Source: Pseudomonadota bacterium (GTDB taxonomy: Bacteria > Myxococcota_A > UBA796 > SXON01). Taken from it: DNA of 61,074 bases. The notes beneath the pieces were generated by a model that ran no database searches, was not told the origin of the DNA, and saw nothing but the letters and a program-made list of their open reading frames with translations. Position numbers and translations under genes: made by a program. The first letter of the stretch is position 1, and the number at the start of each line of letters is the position of its first letter. Location: assembly GCA_005778355.1 (NCBI GenBank), contig SXON01000205.1, positions 1 through 61,074 on the forward strand, read 5' to 3'. Positions 41,371 through 51,907 of this stretch are shown one piece after another.

Positions 41371-43265
41371 CGGCCTGCCTCGAGCGCGTGACCGGTCAGC
41401 CGGTACCGCTCGACCCGCGGTTCTACGAGGCCGGCGAGGCGGCCCACGGGGGCGGCCAGGACGCGCTCGGCGAGCCCTGGGCCGACCACAAGGGCGAGAC
41501 GATCACCGTGATCGTCTCGGTGGTGTCGGAGCTCAACAACGACGTGCAGTTCGACGTCGCGGTGCCCGACAAGGATGCGCCCGGCGGCGTGAAGCGCATC
41601 GGCACGCTGGTCACCTCTGCGAACACCGAGGTGACGCTGAAAGTGCCGACCGAGATCGAGGCCTTCGGCGTCGAGGCATTCCAGGACGAGCTTGGCGACG
41701 GACCGAGCGACGACGACCCCTACGGCTCGGCGCCGGTGGCGATGAAGCCGACACCGCCCACTGAGCCGGTGATCGTCACGCTGGTCCGGGGCGGGCGATC
41801 GAGCGCGCTCTCCACGTCCGCTCACGCCCCGTCGGTGGCGATCAAGCCGCCATGGTCCGACCACGTGGGCCCGACCGTCCCCTTTCGCGGCCTCGCGCGC
41901 TCCACCGTCGAAGGCGAGGTGCAGGTCGACGTCAACGAGATCGACTTGACGGCGGAAGGCGGCGTGAAACGTGCCGGGCAGATCCGCCTGACCGCGCCGG
42001 GTCCCTTCGAGTTCAATGTCCCCATCGAGGTGAAGGCCTTCGTGGTCGAGGTGTTCCAGGATCCCGGCAACGACGGCCCCTCCGACGAGGACCCGTACGC
42101 CGCCCAGAAACTCGACACCGCCACGCTCGGCGGCGCCGTGCTCTTCGAGTTGGCCTCGGGAGGTCGCGCCCGGGCAGCGGCGCTCCTCGCCCCCGATGCT
42201 GGGGGCGCAACCGCGCCGTGGGGCGACGTCGAGGGCCCGCGCGTCGCCTTCCTGGGCGAGGTCGTCGCGGCCGAGAGTGGCGAGATCCAGCTCGACGTGG
42301 CCGAGATCGACGCGGCCGCCGAGGGCGGCGTGAAGCGAGTGGGTCGCCTCGTCCTCGCGGCCCCCGGGAACTTCGAGCTGGCCGTGCCCGCCGGCGTGAC
42401 GGCCTTTCGCGTGGAAGCCTTCATCGACCAGGCCGGGGACGGCCCCTCCGAGGACGACCCCTTCGGGGCCCTCGCGGTGAAGATGTCGGAGTACAACGGG
42501 GCACGTTCCCGCCTCGCGCTGGTCGCCGGGGGGCGGGCCACGCAAGGTGCCCCCGACCAGGTTGGCCCTGGTAGCGGCTCGAAGGTGCCCTGGGAAGACG
42601 TCAGCGGCAACAAGAAGCCTTTCAAGGCCGATATCGTGGCCTCAGGCCCGGGGAAGATCCAGGTGGACATCTCTGAGATCGACGCCAAGGCGCCGGGCGG
42701 CCAGGCCCGGGTGGGCCAGTACATCCTGCCGGAACCGGGCCCGGTGAGCTTCGCGGTGCCCTCCTCGGTGGCGCAGTTCAAGATCGAGGCCTTCCAGGAC
42801 CCAGCGGGGGACGGCCCCTCCGAGAGCGATCCCTACGCCGAGCAGTTGGTCACGGTGGCGACGATGCCGGGCACGCTCCGGATGGAGCTAGCGCTGGGCG
42901 TCCGTGGGAAGGCAACCGGCGGCGGCGGTAGTGGTGGCGCGGCAGCCCCGCAGGGGCCCGACCTAGGCAGCGGCCCGAAGGTCAAGGTGGGTGGGCGTAT
43001 CGTGGCCTCGAACCCCGCCCTGGTGAAGGTCGACATCTTCAAGACCGACGCGGCAGCGAAGGGGGGCCGCACCTTCCTCACGAAGGTGGAACCGCGGGGC
43101 AACGGCTGGTCGATCGACCTCCCGGTCGACTTCGGCAAGATCGAGATCGACGCCTACCTCGATGCCAAGGGCGACGGCCCCACCGGCGACGACCAACACG
43201 TGCTCAAATCGGGCGTGGCCGTCGGTTCAACGCCGGTGATGGACCTTGACCTGACGTTTGATTGA
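41349..43265 (+). CDS. Lipoprotein with five tandem ~110-residue acidic-loop repeats
   Basis: 638 aa. MLPLLHLAAC gives a lipobox. The body is five similar repeats, each starting with a strand block such as PFRGLARSTVEGEVQVDVNE or PFKADIVASGPGKIQVDISE and ending in an acidic loop: VEAFQDELGDGPSDDDPYG, VEVFQDPGNDGPSDEDPYA, VEAFIDQAGDGPSEDDPFG, IEAFQDPAGDGPSESDPYA, IDAYLDAKGDGPTGDDQHV. The loop resembles a calcium site. I do not recognise the repeat family. Overlap with the fucose synthase gene places it in the glycan operon. Confidence 0.78.
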   Translation: MLPLLHLAACLERVTGQPVPLDPRFYEAGEAAHGGGQDALGEPWADHKGETITVIVSVVSELNNDVQFDVAVPDKDAPGGVKRIGTLVTSANTEVTLKVPTEIEAFGVEAFQDELGDGPSDDDPYGSAPVAMKPTPPTEPVIVTLVRGGRSSALSTSAHAPSVAIKPPWSDHVGPTVPFRGLARSTVEGEVQVDVNEIDLTAEGGVKRAGQIRLTAPGPFEFNVPIEVKAFVVEVFQDPGNDGPSDEDPYAAQKLDTATLGGAVLFELASGGRARAAALLAPDAGGATAPWGDVEGPRVAFLGEVVAAESGEIQLDVAEIDAAAEGGVKRVGRLVLAAPGNFELAVPAGVTAFRVEAFIDQAGDGPSEDDPFGALAVKMSEYNGARSRLALVAGGRATQGAPDQVGPGSGSKVPWEDVSGNKKPFKADIVASGPGKIQVDISEIDAKAPGGQARVGQYILPEPGPVSFAVPSSVAQFKIEAFQDPAGDGPSESDPYAEQLVTVATMPGTLRMELALGVRGKATGGGGSGGAAAPQGPDLGSGPKVKVGGRIVASNPALVKVDIFKTDAAAKGGRTFLTKVEPRGNGWSIDLPVDFGKIEIDAYLDAKGDGPTGDDQHVLKSGVAVGSTPVMDLDLTFD

Positions 43266-43290
43266 CGCAACCGTGATACATGGCGGCTCC

Positions 43291-43296
43291 AGGAGG
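43291..43296 (+). promoter_or_regulatory. Shine-Dalgarno site deciding the DUF4870 start
   Basis: Perfect AGGAGG six bases before GTG 43303. It selects this start over upstream in-frame codons. Confidence 0.7.
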
Positions 43297-43302
43297 TACT
43301 CC

Positions 43303-43662
43303 GTGGCCGACCAGCACGCTCTCAGTTTTGGCGACACCGCCACCAGCGACGACAAGACGATGGCCCTGCTCTCACATCTGAGCATCTACGTGGCCACGTT
43401 CATTGGGCCGCTCGTCTTCTGGCTCATCTTCAAGGACAAGTCGGCCTACATCAAGTACCACGCGATGCAGGCGCTGATCTTCCAGGGCGCCCTGTGGATC
43501 CTCTCGGTGATCATCGGCGCGATCAGCCTCGTCACCTGTGGCTTCGGCGGGATCCTCTACTTCGTCCTGGTCCCACTGTTCTTCGTGCCGCTCTACGGCG
43601 CCTACGTGGCCTACAACGGCGAGTGGTCCGGCTTCCCGGGCCTGTCGGGCTTCGGCCGCTAG
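43303..43662 (+). CDS. DUF4870-type small membrane protein
   Basis: 119 aa from GTG. Pattern of the family: TMALLSHLSIYVATFIGPLV, WLIFKDKSAYIKYHAMQAL, then two more hydrophobic helices and a short tail. About three transmembrane segments. The family is widespread in bacteria and of unknown function. It lies after the repeat lipoprotein and has its own strong ribosome site. Confidence 0.85.
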   Translation: MADQHALSFGDTATSDDKTMALLSHLSIYVATFIGPLVFWLIFKDKSAYIKYHAMQALIFQGALWILSVIIGAISLVTCGFGGILYFVLVPLFFVPLYGAYVAYNGEWSGFPGLSGFGR

Positions 43663-43743
43663 CCACCCCCGCGCGGGCTGCGCCGTTGCGTCGCACCCCA
43701 CGCTTCCGGTATCGTCTCCCCCATCCCGAGCGCGAGGTCGAGC

Positions 43744-45267
43744 TTGACCATCTTCCTTCTCGTCGCGACCCCCATCGCGAATGCCGTGCCGCCCGAGGTG
43801 CTGGGCGACGTCACCGTCACCGAGATCCAGGCCGATCCCACCAAGGAGGCGCAGTACTACGCCGAGTGGTTCGAGCTGTACAACAACTCGGGCAAGACCC
43901 TCGACATGAACGGCGTGCTCATCGAGACCGCGAGCGGCAGCTTCCAGATCGAGGGGCCGCCCATCGTGGTGGGCGTGGGCGACTACCTGATCCTCGGCGT
44001 GTCGGCCGACACCGACGACAACGGCGGCGTCAACGTCGACTACGTCTACGACTTCGGCGACGTCAACCTCGACGGCCCCGATGATCTGATCAAGGTTTCC
44101 TACGACGGCGTCGTTCTCGACGAGCTCGACTGGGACAGCTCCTGGAGCTTCACGCCCGACAACGCGCTCGCCTGCGCCCCCAACGCCAGCATGAACGAGT
44201 GGGCCAACGACCTTCCGGTGAACTGGTGCCCGTCGCAAGTGTTTATGGCCTCGGGCATGTACGGCTCGCCGGGCGACGAGAACGAGTACTGCGGTGAGGA
44301 GCCGAACGTCGACAACGACGGCGACGGCTACGCCGAGTTCGAGGGCGACTGCAATGACGAGGATGTCCTGGTGCATCCCGACGCCATCGACGGCATCGAG
44401 GATCCCAACGGCGAGGCCGACGACGACGCCGACTGCGACGGCGTCCGCGACGACGGCGTCACCGACGACGATGGCGACGGCTGGACCGAGGTGGCCGGCG
44501 ACTGCGACGACGACGACATCGACACCTACCCGGGCGCCATCGAGACGGAAGACGGCGAAGACGACGATTGCGATGACTGCATCGACGACGTCGATGACGA
44601 CCTGGACGGCTGGACCGAGTGCCCCGAAGCTTGCGACAGCGACGGCGACGGCGATGTCGATGACCAGGACATCGACTGCTACGACTGCAACGACGCCAAC
44701 GCCGACTACTCGCCCGACGAGACCGACGTCCCGTACGATGGCAACGACCAAGACTGCGACGGCTTCGACGACTGCGACGTCGATGCCGACGGCTACGAGG
44801 CGAGCGCGAGCTACGGCCCCGGTTGCGACGGCTACGACTGCGACGACGCGAACGCTGAGGTGCATCCCGGCGCCCCCGAAGACAACGGCAACGGGGTCGA
44901 CGACGACTGCGACGGCGTCATCGACATCCCCGACAAGGACGGCGACGGCTTCACCGCCCAGGACGGCGACTGCATGGACCTCGGCGCCGCTGATCCCGAG
45001 GGCTACACCGACGCGCAGCTGGTGCTGAGCGCGGCGGTGTTCCCGGGCGCCGCCGAGGCCTGCTTCGACCTCGTCGACAACGACTGCGACGGCTGGATCG
45101 ACAACGCCCCTGACTGCGACCGCGCCGTCGACGCCGCCACAGTGAAGGGTGGTGGGCTCTGCGGCGTGGTGGACGGTGGTGCCACGGTGTTCGCCGCGGC
45201 CGCAGGTTTGCTCGCGCTCCGTGGCCGATCCACGAAGGGCCGCCGCTCCACGAAGGGAGGCGTCTAG
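43744..45267 (+). CDS. Secreted protein with lamin-tail-like domain, MopE-type motifs and C-terminal anchor signal
   Basis: 507 aa from TTG 43744. Signal peptide MTIFLLVATPIANA. Residues ~23-175 resemble a lamin-tail (LTD) Ig-like domain: VTVTEIQADPTKEAQYYAEW, FELYNNSGKTLDMNGVLIE, YGSPGDENEYC at its end. From ~180 to ~460 come repeated Asp/Cys MopE-type motifs (DGDGYAEFEGDCNDEDVLVHP, EVAGDCDDDDIDTYPGAIE). The C-terminus GGGLCGVVDGG, a hydrophobic helix (VFAAAAGLLAL) and Arg/Lys tail (RGRSTKGRRSTKGG) is like MYXO-CTERM anchors. Probably surface-attached. Confidence 0.82.
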   Translation: MTIFLLVATPIANAVPPEVLGDVTVTEIQADPTKEAQYYAEWFELYNNSGKTLDMNGVLIETASGSFQIEGPPIVVGVGDYLILGVSADTDDNGGVNVDYVYDFGDVNLDGPDDLIKVSYDGVVLDELDWDSSWSFTPDNALACAPNASMNEWANDLPVNWCPSQVFMASGMYGSPGDENEYCGEEPNVDNDGDGYAEFEGDCNDEDVLVHPDAIDGIEDPNGEADDDADCDGVRDDGVTDDDGDGWTEVAGDCDDDDIDTYPGAIETEDGEDDDCDDCIDDVDDDLDGWTECPEACDSDGDGDVDDQDIDCYDCNDANADYSPDETDVPYDGNDQDCDGFDDCDVDADGYEASASYGPGCDGYDCDDANAEVHPGAPEDNGNGVDDDCDGVIDIPDKDGDGFTAQDGDCMDLGAADPEGYTDAQLVLSAAVFPGAAEACFDLVDNDCDGWIDNAPDCDRAVDAATVKGGGLCGVVDGGATVFAAAAGLLALRGRSTKGRRSTKGGV

Positions 45268-45270
45268 ACC

Positions 45271-46947
45271 ATGTTGCTTTTGCTCCTCGCTGCACCCGCT
45301 CTCGCGGCCGAAGGCGATTCTGGCGTCGATTTCGAACTGTTCAAACCACACGCCGACTTCTACGGCTACAGCGCCGTCCCCGGCGGCGCCACTCTGCAGC
45401 ACTTGCAGCTCGGCGGCGGTGTCTGGTTCGACTTCTCCGACGATCCGGTGGTGCTCGTCGATGCCAACGGCGAGCGCGTGTCGCCCGATGGCACCGACAG
45501 CGACGCGCTGGTGAACTCTCGCGCCAGCCTGCACGCGCAGGTCGGCGTCGGCATCACTCGCTTCGGCAGCCTCACCGTCGACATGCCCTTCGTCGTGGCA
45601 CAAGACGGCTTCGCGGTTCCCAGCCTTGGCGCCACGAGCGTGGAGAAGGTGGCCTCCGCCGGCGCGGGCGACCTCGTGGTCACCCCCCGGGCCGAGATCC
45701 TCGACCGCGACTACCTTCCGGTGGGGCTCGCGGTGTCGGTCCCCATCGGTCTGCCCACCGGCAACGCCGAGGCGATGCTCGGCGAGGGCGCCGTCTCCGT
45801 GGCCCCCCAGGCTACATTCGAGTGGTCCGACGGGCAGATTCACACCCGCGCCTACAAGATCCGCACGGCGGCTAACGGCGGTCTCCTCATCCGCGAGGCG
45901 GCTCGCATCAAGGACACCAGCATCGGAAACGCTTTTGTGTACGGCGTGGGCGCAGGTTGGCACCTCGCCCAACCGGCCGAGCTCACCCTCGAGTTCCACG
46001 GCCAGAGCTTCGGCGCGAAGGCCTCGCAGAACGCGGCCGAGCTCCTGCTCGGCGCGAAGCTCTTCGCGGGGGAGTTCGTCGTGATCAGCGCCGGCGGCGG
46101 TACCGGCCTAGGCGGCGGTGTAGGTGCCCCCGACTTCCGGGTGTACGCCGGGGCGAGCATCGCCCCCTCCCTCGACCCAGCCAGCCGCGACACCGACCGG
46201 GACAACATCCGCGACGGCGACGACAAGTGCCCGAAAGACGCGGAAGACCTCGACGGCTACCAGGACAAGGACGGCTGCCCCGAGCTCGACAACGACGCCG
46301 ACGGGCGCGAAGACCAGGTCGACAAGTGCCCCGACGACCCGGAGGACGACGACGGCTACCTCGACAACGACGGTTGCCCCGAGGCCGACAACGACAAGGA
46401 CGGCGTGGCCGACGCCGACGACCAGTGCCCCAACGAGCCCGGCACCGCCGAGCTCGCCGGTTGCCCGAACCGCGACACCGACGGCGACGGCATGGGCGAC
46501 GACCTCGACCGCTGCCCCTACGACGCGGAGGACTTCGACGGCGACCGTGACGAGGACGGCTGCCCCGAGGAGCCCTCGCGCGTGGTCGTGGAGAAGAACT
46601 TCATCCGCATCAACGACCTCATCTACTTCGACTTCAACAAGGCCACGATCCAGGAGCGCAGCTTCGACCTCGTGGACGAGATCGGCAAGGTCATCAACGA
46701 GAACCCGCAGATCCTTCGGATCCGCATCGAGGGCCACACCGACGCGGTGGGCAACGACCTGTCGAACCTGAAGCTCTCGCAGGCACGCGCCGAGGCGGTG
46801 AAGGCCTACCTGGTGAGCAGGGGCGTCGACGCGTCCCGTCTCGACGCGGCGGGCTTCGGCGAGATGCGACCGGTGGACAGCAACGACACCGAGGAAGGTC
46901 GGTCGAAGAACCGTCGCGTCGAGTTCATCATCGTCGATCAACGCTGA
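45271..46947 (+). CDS. OmpA-family outer-membrane protein with thrombospondin type 3 repeats
   Basis: 558 aa. Signal peptide MLLLLLAAPALAA. Residues ~20-300 look like a beta-barrel (PVGLAVSVPIGLPTGNAEAM, AGEFVVISAGGGTGLGGGVG). Residues ~303-432 hold Asp-rich TSP3-like calcium repeats (DTDRDNIRDGDDKCPKDAED, KCPDDPEDDDGYLDNDGCPE). Residues ~440-558 are the peptidoglycan-binding OmpA C-terminal domain (IYFDFNKATIQERSFDLVDE, IRIEGHTDAVGNDLSNLKLS, SKNRRVEFIIVD). Anchors the outer membrane to peptidoglycan. Only three bases separate it from the gene upstream. Confidence 0.9.
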   Translation: MLLLLLAAPALAAEGDSGVDFELFKPHADFYGYSAVPGGATLQHLQLGGGVWFDFSDDPVVLVDANGERVSPDGTDSDALVNSRASLHAQVGVGITRFGSLTVDMPFVVAQDGFAVPSLGATSVEKVASAGAGDLVVTPRAEILDRDYLPVGLAVSVPIGLPTGNAEAMLGEGAVSVAPQATFEWSDGQIHTRAYKIRTAANGGLLIREAARIKDTSIGNAFVYGVGAGWHLAQPAELTLEFHGQSFGAKASQNAAELLLGAKLFAGEFVVISAGGGTGLGGGVGAPDFRVYAGASIAPSLDPASRDTDRDNIRDGDDKCPKDAEDLDGYQDKDGCPELDNDADGREDQVDKCPDDPEDDDGYLDNDGCPEADNDKDGVADADDQCPNEPGTAELAGCPNRDTDGDGMGDDLDRCPYDAEDFDGDRDEDGCPEEPSRVVVEKNFIRINDLIYFDFNKATIQERSFDLVDEIGKVINENPQILRIRIEGHTDAVGNDLSNLKLSQARAEAVKAYLVSRGVDASRLDAAGFGEMRPVDSNDTEEGRSKNRRVEFIIVDQR

Positions 46948-46982
46948 TCCGCGTCGAGTCTGGCCCCGGTGACAGGGGCCGC

Positions 46983-47012
46983 TTGCATTTTTCAGGTCCC
47001 TGGCTGTACCAT
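46983..47012 (+). promoter_or_regulatory. Sigma70-type promoter
   Basis: TTGCAT, 18 bases, TACCAT, 24 bases before the ATG at 47037. One of the clearest promoters in the window. Confidence 0.6.
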
Positions 47013-47036
47013 TGCTCAGGTACACGAGGGCTCCCC

Positions 47037-48410
47037 ATGCGCACGGTCACCAGTGTTGCTTTTCTCACCCTTCTCGGCGCCACCGGCTGCGAGGTGGGCG
47101 TGACCGTCGATGACGGCGTGAAAGAAGGGGAGGACCCCACCGGCGACACCGCCGGCCTCGAGGAAATCCCAGGAGATACCGACGATTCCGGTGAGGTGTC
47201 AAACCTCGGCGAGGTGAGCGGCACCGTGCAGGTGGAACTCTACACCACCGACGAGAACGGCGACCTCTACTGGATGGACTGGGAGGAGGCGTACGGCGAC
47301 GACTTCCCCTTCGGCTCGATCTTCGTGGCCGCCTACACGCTCGACGACGAGACGCAGCTGATGACGTTTCACGACCAATACGTCGTGCGCTCGCCCGACC
47401 CCGAGGGCAACAGCTACTCCATGCAGATCGACCCCGCAGTGGCGGCGACGATCCGCGTGTACGCCATCCTCGACTACTGGGGCGACGGTATCCTTGCGCC
47501 CAACGAGCCCATCGGGATTTGGCCCGACGAGGTGCCCGTCGTGGCCGGGGCTGAGGTCACCGACGTCGATGTCACCATTCCCGCGCCATACTACGAATTC
47601 TCCAGCGGAAGCGGCGGCGGCGGCGGCCCTGACGGCATCGGCGGCGGCGGCGGCGGCGACGGCAGCGACTCTCCCTACGTGACCATCAGCGGCGACGCCC
47701 TCATCACCGAGGAGTACGCCGGTGGTTCCTGCGTGGCCATCCTCTACGACTCCGCGGGCGCCGTCCCGTACTACGCGTCCTCCTTCACCCCCACGAAGAC
47801 CGACGAGGGCGCCGAGGGCACCTACTCGCTGAAGGTCACGCCCAACTTCGGCACCGCGAAGCTGATGGGCGCCTGGGACGCAAACTTCAACGGGCTCATC
47901 GACCCGGCCGACGAGTGGGGCAGCTACGTCGACGAGACGGGCAGCCTCGCCAACCCCATCACGGTGGGCAGCGAAGACATGCCCGGGTACACGTTGATGA
48001 TCCCCGACGGCAGCAGCGGCTCGGCAGCAGCGCTTCCTTTCGTGTTCATCAGCGGCGACATTGGCTACTCCCCCGGCTTCGACAGCCTCGGCGCAGGCGC
48101 GACGGTCTACGTGGCGGCGCTGAAGTACCGCCCCGACTCCGACATCACTGCCACCGACCTGGTGAACAACGCCTACGACTGGGACGTGTACTCCGGCGCC
48201 GATTTCACCTCGGCCTCGCTGGACTACTCTCTCATCGCGCCGGCCAACACCATCGTGTACCTGTGGGCCTACCTCGATGACGACGGCGACGGCACCCTCA
48301 ACGAGGAGAGCGACGCCATCGGCTCCGGCGGCACCGACAGCACCGGACGGCTCGCGACGGGTTCTGCCTCGCACGCCGACATGCATATCGAGCTCGCCAC
48401 GGTCGAATAG
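47037..48410 (+). CDS. Lipoprotein with three calcium-loop repeats
   Basis: 457 aa. Leader MRTVTSVAFLTLLGATGC has a lipobox. Three repeats of about 110-130 residues, each ending in an EF-hand-like acidic loop: DYWGDGILAPNEPIG, DANFNGLIDPADEWG and DDDGDGTLNEESDAIG. Between repeats 1 and 2 lies a Gly-rich linker (SGSGGGGGPDGIGGGGGGDG). The repeat strands (VTISGDALITEEYAGGSCV; VFISGDIGYSP) suggest beta-sandwich units. Function unknown; likely surface-exposed and calcium-stabilised. Own promoter. Confidence 0.8.
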   Translation: MRTVTSVAFLTLLGATGCEVGVTVDDGVKEGEDPTGDTAGLEEIPGDTDDSGEVSNLGEVSGTVQVELYTTDENGDLYWMDWEEAYGDDFPFGSIFVAAYTLDDETQLMTFHDQYVVRSPDPEGNSYSMQIDPAVAATIRVYAILDYWGDGILAPNEPIGIWPDEVPVVAGAEVTDVDVTIPAPYYEFSSGSGGGGGPDGIGGGGGGDGSDSPYVTISGDALITEEYAGGSCVAILYDSAGAVPYYASSFTPTKTDEGAEGTYSLKVTPNFGTAKLMGAWDANFNGLIDPADEWGSYVDETGSLANPITVGSEDMPGYTLMIPDGSSGSAAALPFVFISGDIGYSPGFDSLGAGATVYVAALKYRPDSDITATDLVNNAYDWDVYSGADFTSASLDYSLIAPANTIVYLWAYLDDDGDGTLNEESDAIGSGGTDSTGRLATGSASHADMHIELATVE

Positions 48411-48511
48411 CGTCACCTGGGCGACCTGAGCGCCGATCGCGCAATGGGCACCTCCGGGGGAATCTCCGGCGTCGCGGGGTGTGATACCCTTCCGCGCCTC
48501 CTGGAGTCCCG

Positions 48512-49405
48512 ATGTTCTTGCTCGTTGCCGCCCTCATCGCCACGCCTGCTCACGCCGGCGCGAAGGCCTCGTCTTTCCAGAAAGAGAGCAAGCAGGGCAC
48601 CAACTACTGGAACGCAGGCTCGGCGATCGACGGGAAGCTCGAGACCGCGTGGATGTTGCCCGGCGAGACCGCCAACCGCGGCGAGTGGATCGAGATCGAC
48701 GTGCCCAAGGGCGAGGTCGACAAGATCGGCCTGGTCGCAGGCTGGGACAAGGACGAGGAGAGCTTCAAGGACCATCCCCGCGTGAAGCAGGTGCGGGTGG
48801 ACGTGTACACCCTCGACAACGACCAGACCCCCAAGCAGGTGGGCACCAGCACGCTGGAGGTGGCCGACCAGCGCGGCTGGCAGCTGCTCGACATTCCCGA
48901 CGTGAAGGTGGGCGACGACAGCTTCTTCGGCGGCAAGGTCCGCATCTCGATCGTCGATATCTTCGAAGGCGACGACTTCCCGAACCTCGGCGTGTCAGAG
49001 GCCTGCGTGTACCTCAAGGAGTTCGACGCGGCGCCCAAGATCATCGCCCCCGAGGGCATCGAGGCGCTCATCGACAACAATGTCAAGACGCTCTGGACGG
49101 GCGCCGCGGGCGCCGAATTCACCGTCACCCCCGGCGGCTTCGCCGTGTCGTCCGTCGGGTTCCAGGGCGACAAGGCCCACGGCCGTGCCAAGACGGTGAA
49201 GCTCACCGCCGGCAACATGGTGGTGGAAGCCACGCTCGCCGACAAGCCCGATCTCCAGTGGGTGAGCCTCAAGCCATTCAACGGCTACGTGGGCTCGAGC
49301 ATCGACGACGTGGTCATCACCGTCGTCGACGTGTACCCCTCCGCCACGAACGACCTGGCCCTCCAGGAGCTGAAGTTCAAGGCGAGCTACTTCGAGGGCA
49401 TCTAG
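48512..49405 (+). CDS. Exported protein with discoidin/F5-8C-like domains
   Basis: 297 aa; signal peptide MFLLVAALIATPAHA. Two similar halves. The first (AGSAIDGKLETAWMLPGETA, GEWIEIDVPKGEVDKIGLVA) is typical of NPCBM/discoidin (F5/8 type C) carbohydrate-binding modules. The second (IEALIDNNVKTLWTGAAGAE ... DVVITVVDVYPS) repeats the pattern. TACCCT at 48485-48490 lies upstream. Probably binds glycans or proteins on the surface. No catalytic part. Confidence 0.78.
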   Translation: MFLLVAALIATPAHAGAKASSFQKESKQGTNYWNAGSAIDGKLETAWMLPGETANRGEWIEIDVPKGEVDKIGLVAGWDKDEESFKDHPRVKQVRVDVYTLDNDQTPKQVGTSTLEVADQRGWQLLDIPDVKVGDDSFFGGKVRISIVDIFEGDDFPNLGVSEACVYLKEFDAAPKIIAPEGIEALIDNNVKTLWTGAAGAEFTVTPGGFAVSSVGFQGDKAHGRAKTVKLTAGNMVVEATLADKPDLQWVSLKPFNGYVGSSIDDVVITVVDVYPSATNDLALQELKFKASYFEGI

Positions 49406-49463
49406 CCCCCCGGAAAAGCAGCGAGGCCCAGCACGCTCACGCGTACCGGGCCCACTGAAGCGC

Positions 49464-49485
49464 GGGGGGAGGACGGAGTCCCCCC
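49464..49485. terminator. Bidirectional stem-loop between convergent genes
   Basis: GGGGGGA and TCCCCCC pair around an 8-base loop, 58 bases after the discoidin gene and next to the stop of the minus-strand gene. No T-run; probably serves both strands. Confidence 0.5.
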
Positions 49486-49495
49486 CCTCACCAGA

Positions 49496-50083
49496 CTACG
49501 GCGTCGCGGGCGCGGCGTCGGTGGTGGCCACAGCGCCGCCGATCGTCACCTCGACCGAGGCGGTCAGGGTGCCGGAGGTGGCGGTGACAGTGGCCTTGCC
49601 CTCGGCCTTGCCGAGCACGTTGCCGTTGGCGTCGACTTCGGCGATGTTGGCGTCGGAGCTCGACCAGGCAACGGTCTGGCCCTCGACCGCGGCGTCGCCG
49701 GCCTTCACGGTGGCGGTGAGCTGGGTGGAGGCGCCCACGGCCCAGGCCTGGGTGGCGTCGTAGCCGGCCACTTCAACCTTGTCCGGGAGAGCGACGACGA
49801 ACTTGTACGCGCCCTTGACCTCGCCGACCTTGCACTCGACGGTGGCTTCGCCGTTGGCGACCGGGGCGACCTTCTCGCCGTCGAGCTTGGCGACGGAGGC
49901 GGGGTTGACCGAGCAGGCGAGCTTGGGCTGCGGGTCGAGCGCCTTGCCTTCCTTGTCGAGGACGGTGGCCTTGTTCATGGCCGCGGCGTCGAGGGTGTGG
50001 ACGGTGACGGTCTGCTCGCCGTCGAACTTGATGGAAGCGGGCTCGGGGCTGCAGCCGACGAGGGCGATGAGGATGCTGAGCAT
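49496..50083 (-). CDS. Lipoprotein with bacterial Ig-like (BIG2) domains
   Basis: 195 aa. ATG 50083 gives MLSILIALVGC (lipobox); an A+T-rich stretch lies upstream. The mature part has two Ig-like units: TVHTLDAAAMNKATVLDKEG..., VAPVANGEATVECKVGEVKG and, clearer, the second with ASTQLTATVKAGDAAVEGQT, VAWSSSDANIAEVDANGNVL, GKAEGKATVTATSGTLTASV. BIG2 domains are surface modules of adhesins. The gene upstream on the plus strand (Ser/Thr kinase) is divergent. Confidence 0.82.
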   Translation of the reverse strand: MLSILIALVGCSPEPASIKFDGEQTVTVHTLDAAAMNKATVLDKEGKALDPQPKLACSVNPASVAKLDGEKVAPVANGEATVECKVGEVKGAYKFVVALPDKVEVAGYDATQAWAVGASTQLTATVKAGDAAVEGQTVAWSSSDANIAEVDANGNVLGKAEGKATVTATSGTLTASVEVTIGGAVATTDAAPATP

Positions 50084-50287
50084 AGTTTTTTGAACCTTTG
50101 CGGGGATTCGCACCCCGGTTGAGCGCGGCGAAGGCCGAACTCTGGCTGGTTCGGAGGGACGCTCTACGCGGAGCCGCCCCGAAAGCGCCGCGACTCTACT
50201 CAACTGGAAATTTTTTGCAACCCCTCCACGTGCGATCTTGCACGCTGGGTGTGATCGCCCCCGGGTCTTAGGCCAGTGCGCCCGCGT

Positions 50288-50293
50288 TAGGAT
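50288..50293 (+). promoter_or_regulatory. -10-like TAGGAT before the kinase gene
   Basis: Seven bases before ATG 50301. Because it overlaps the ATG at 50292, it favours the later start. The divergent region 50084-50287 contains an A+T-rich patch (AACTGGAAATTTTTTGCAA at 50201-50219) and no other gene. Confidence 0.4.
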
Positions 50294-50300
50294 GGCCCCG

Positions 50301-51905
<1,605 letters not shown>

Positions 51906-51907
51906 AC

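Noticed and set aside
43372..45999. Long open frame on the minus strand (about 875 codons)
   Set aside because: It lies opposite two well-supported genes rich in Asp codons. GAC repeats read in reverse give Val-rich sequence without stops. It has the low complexity of a shadow, not a protein.
47610..47665. GGC repeat inside the lipoprotein gene
   Set aside because: Encodes a Gly-rich linker. It does not sit in a leader like the cassette repeats.
50238..50300. Earlier start (TTG 50238) for the Ser/Thr kinase
   Set aside because: Adds 21 Arg/Cys-rich residues with no match to kinases and includes the promoter-like TAGGAT.
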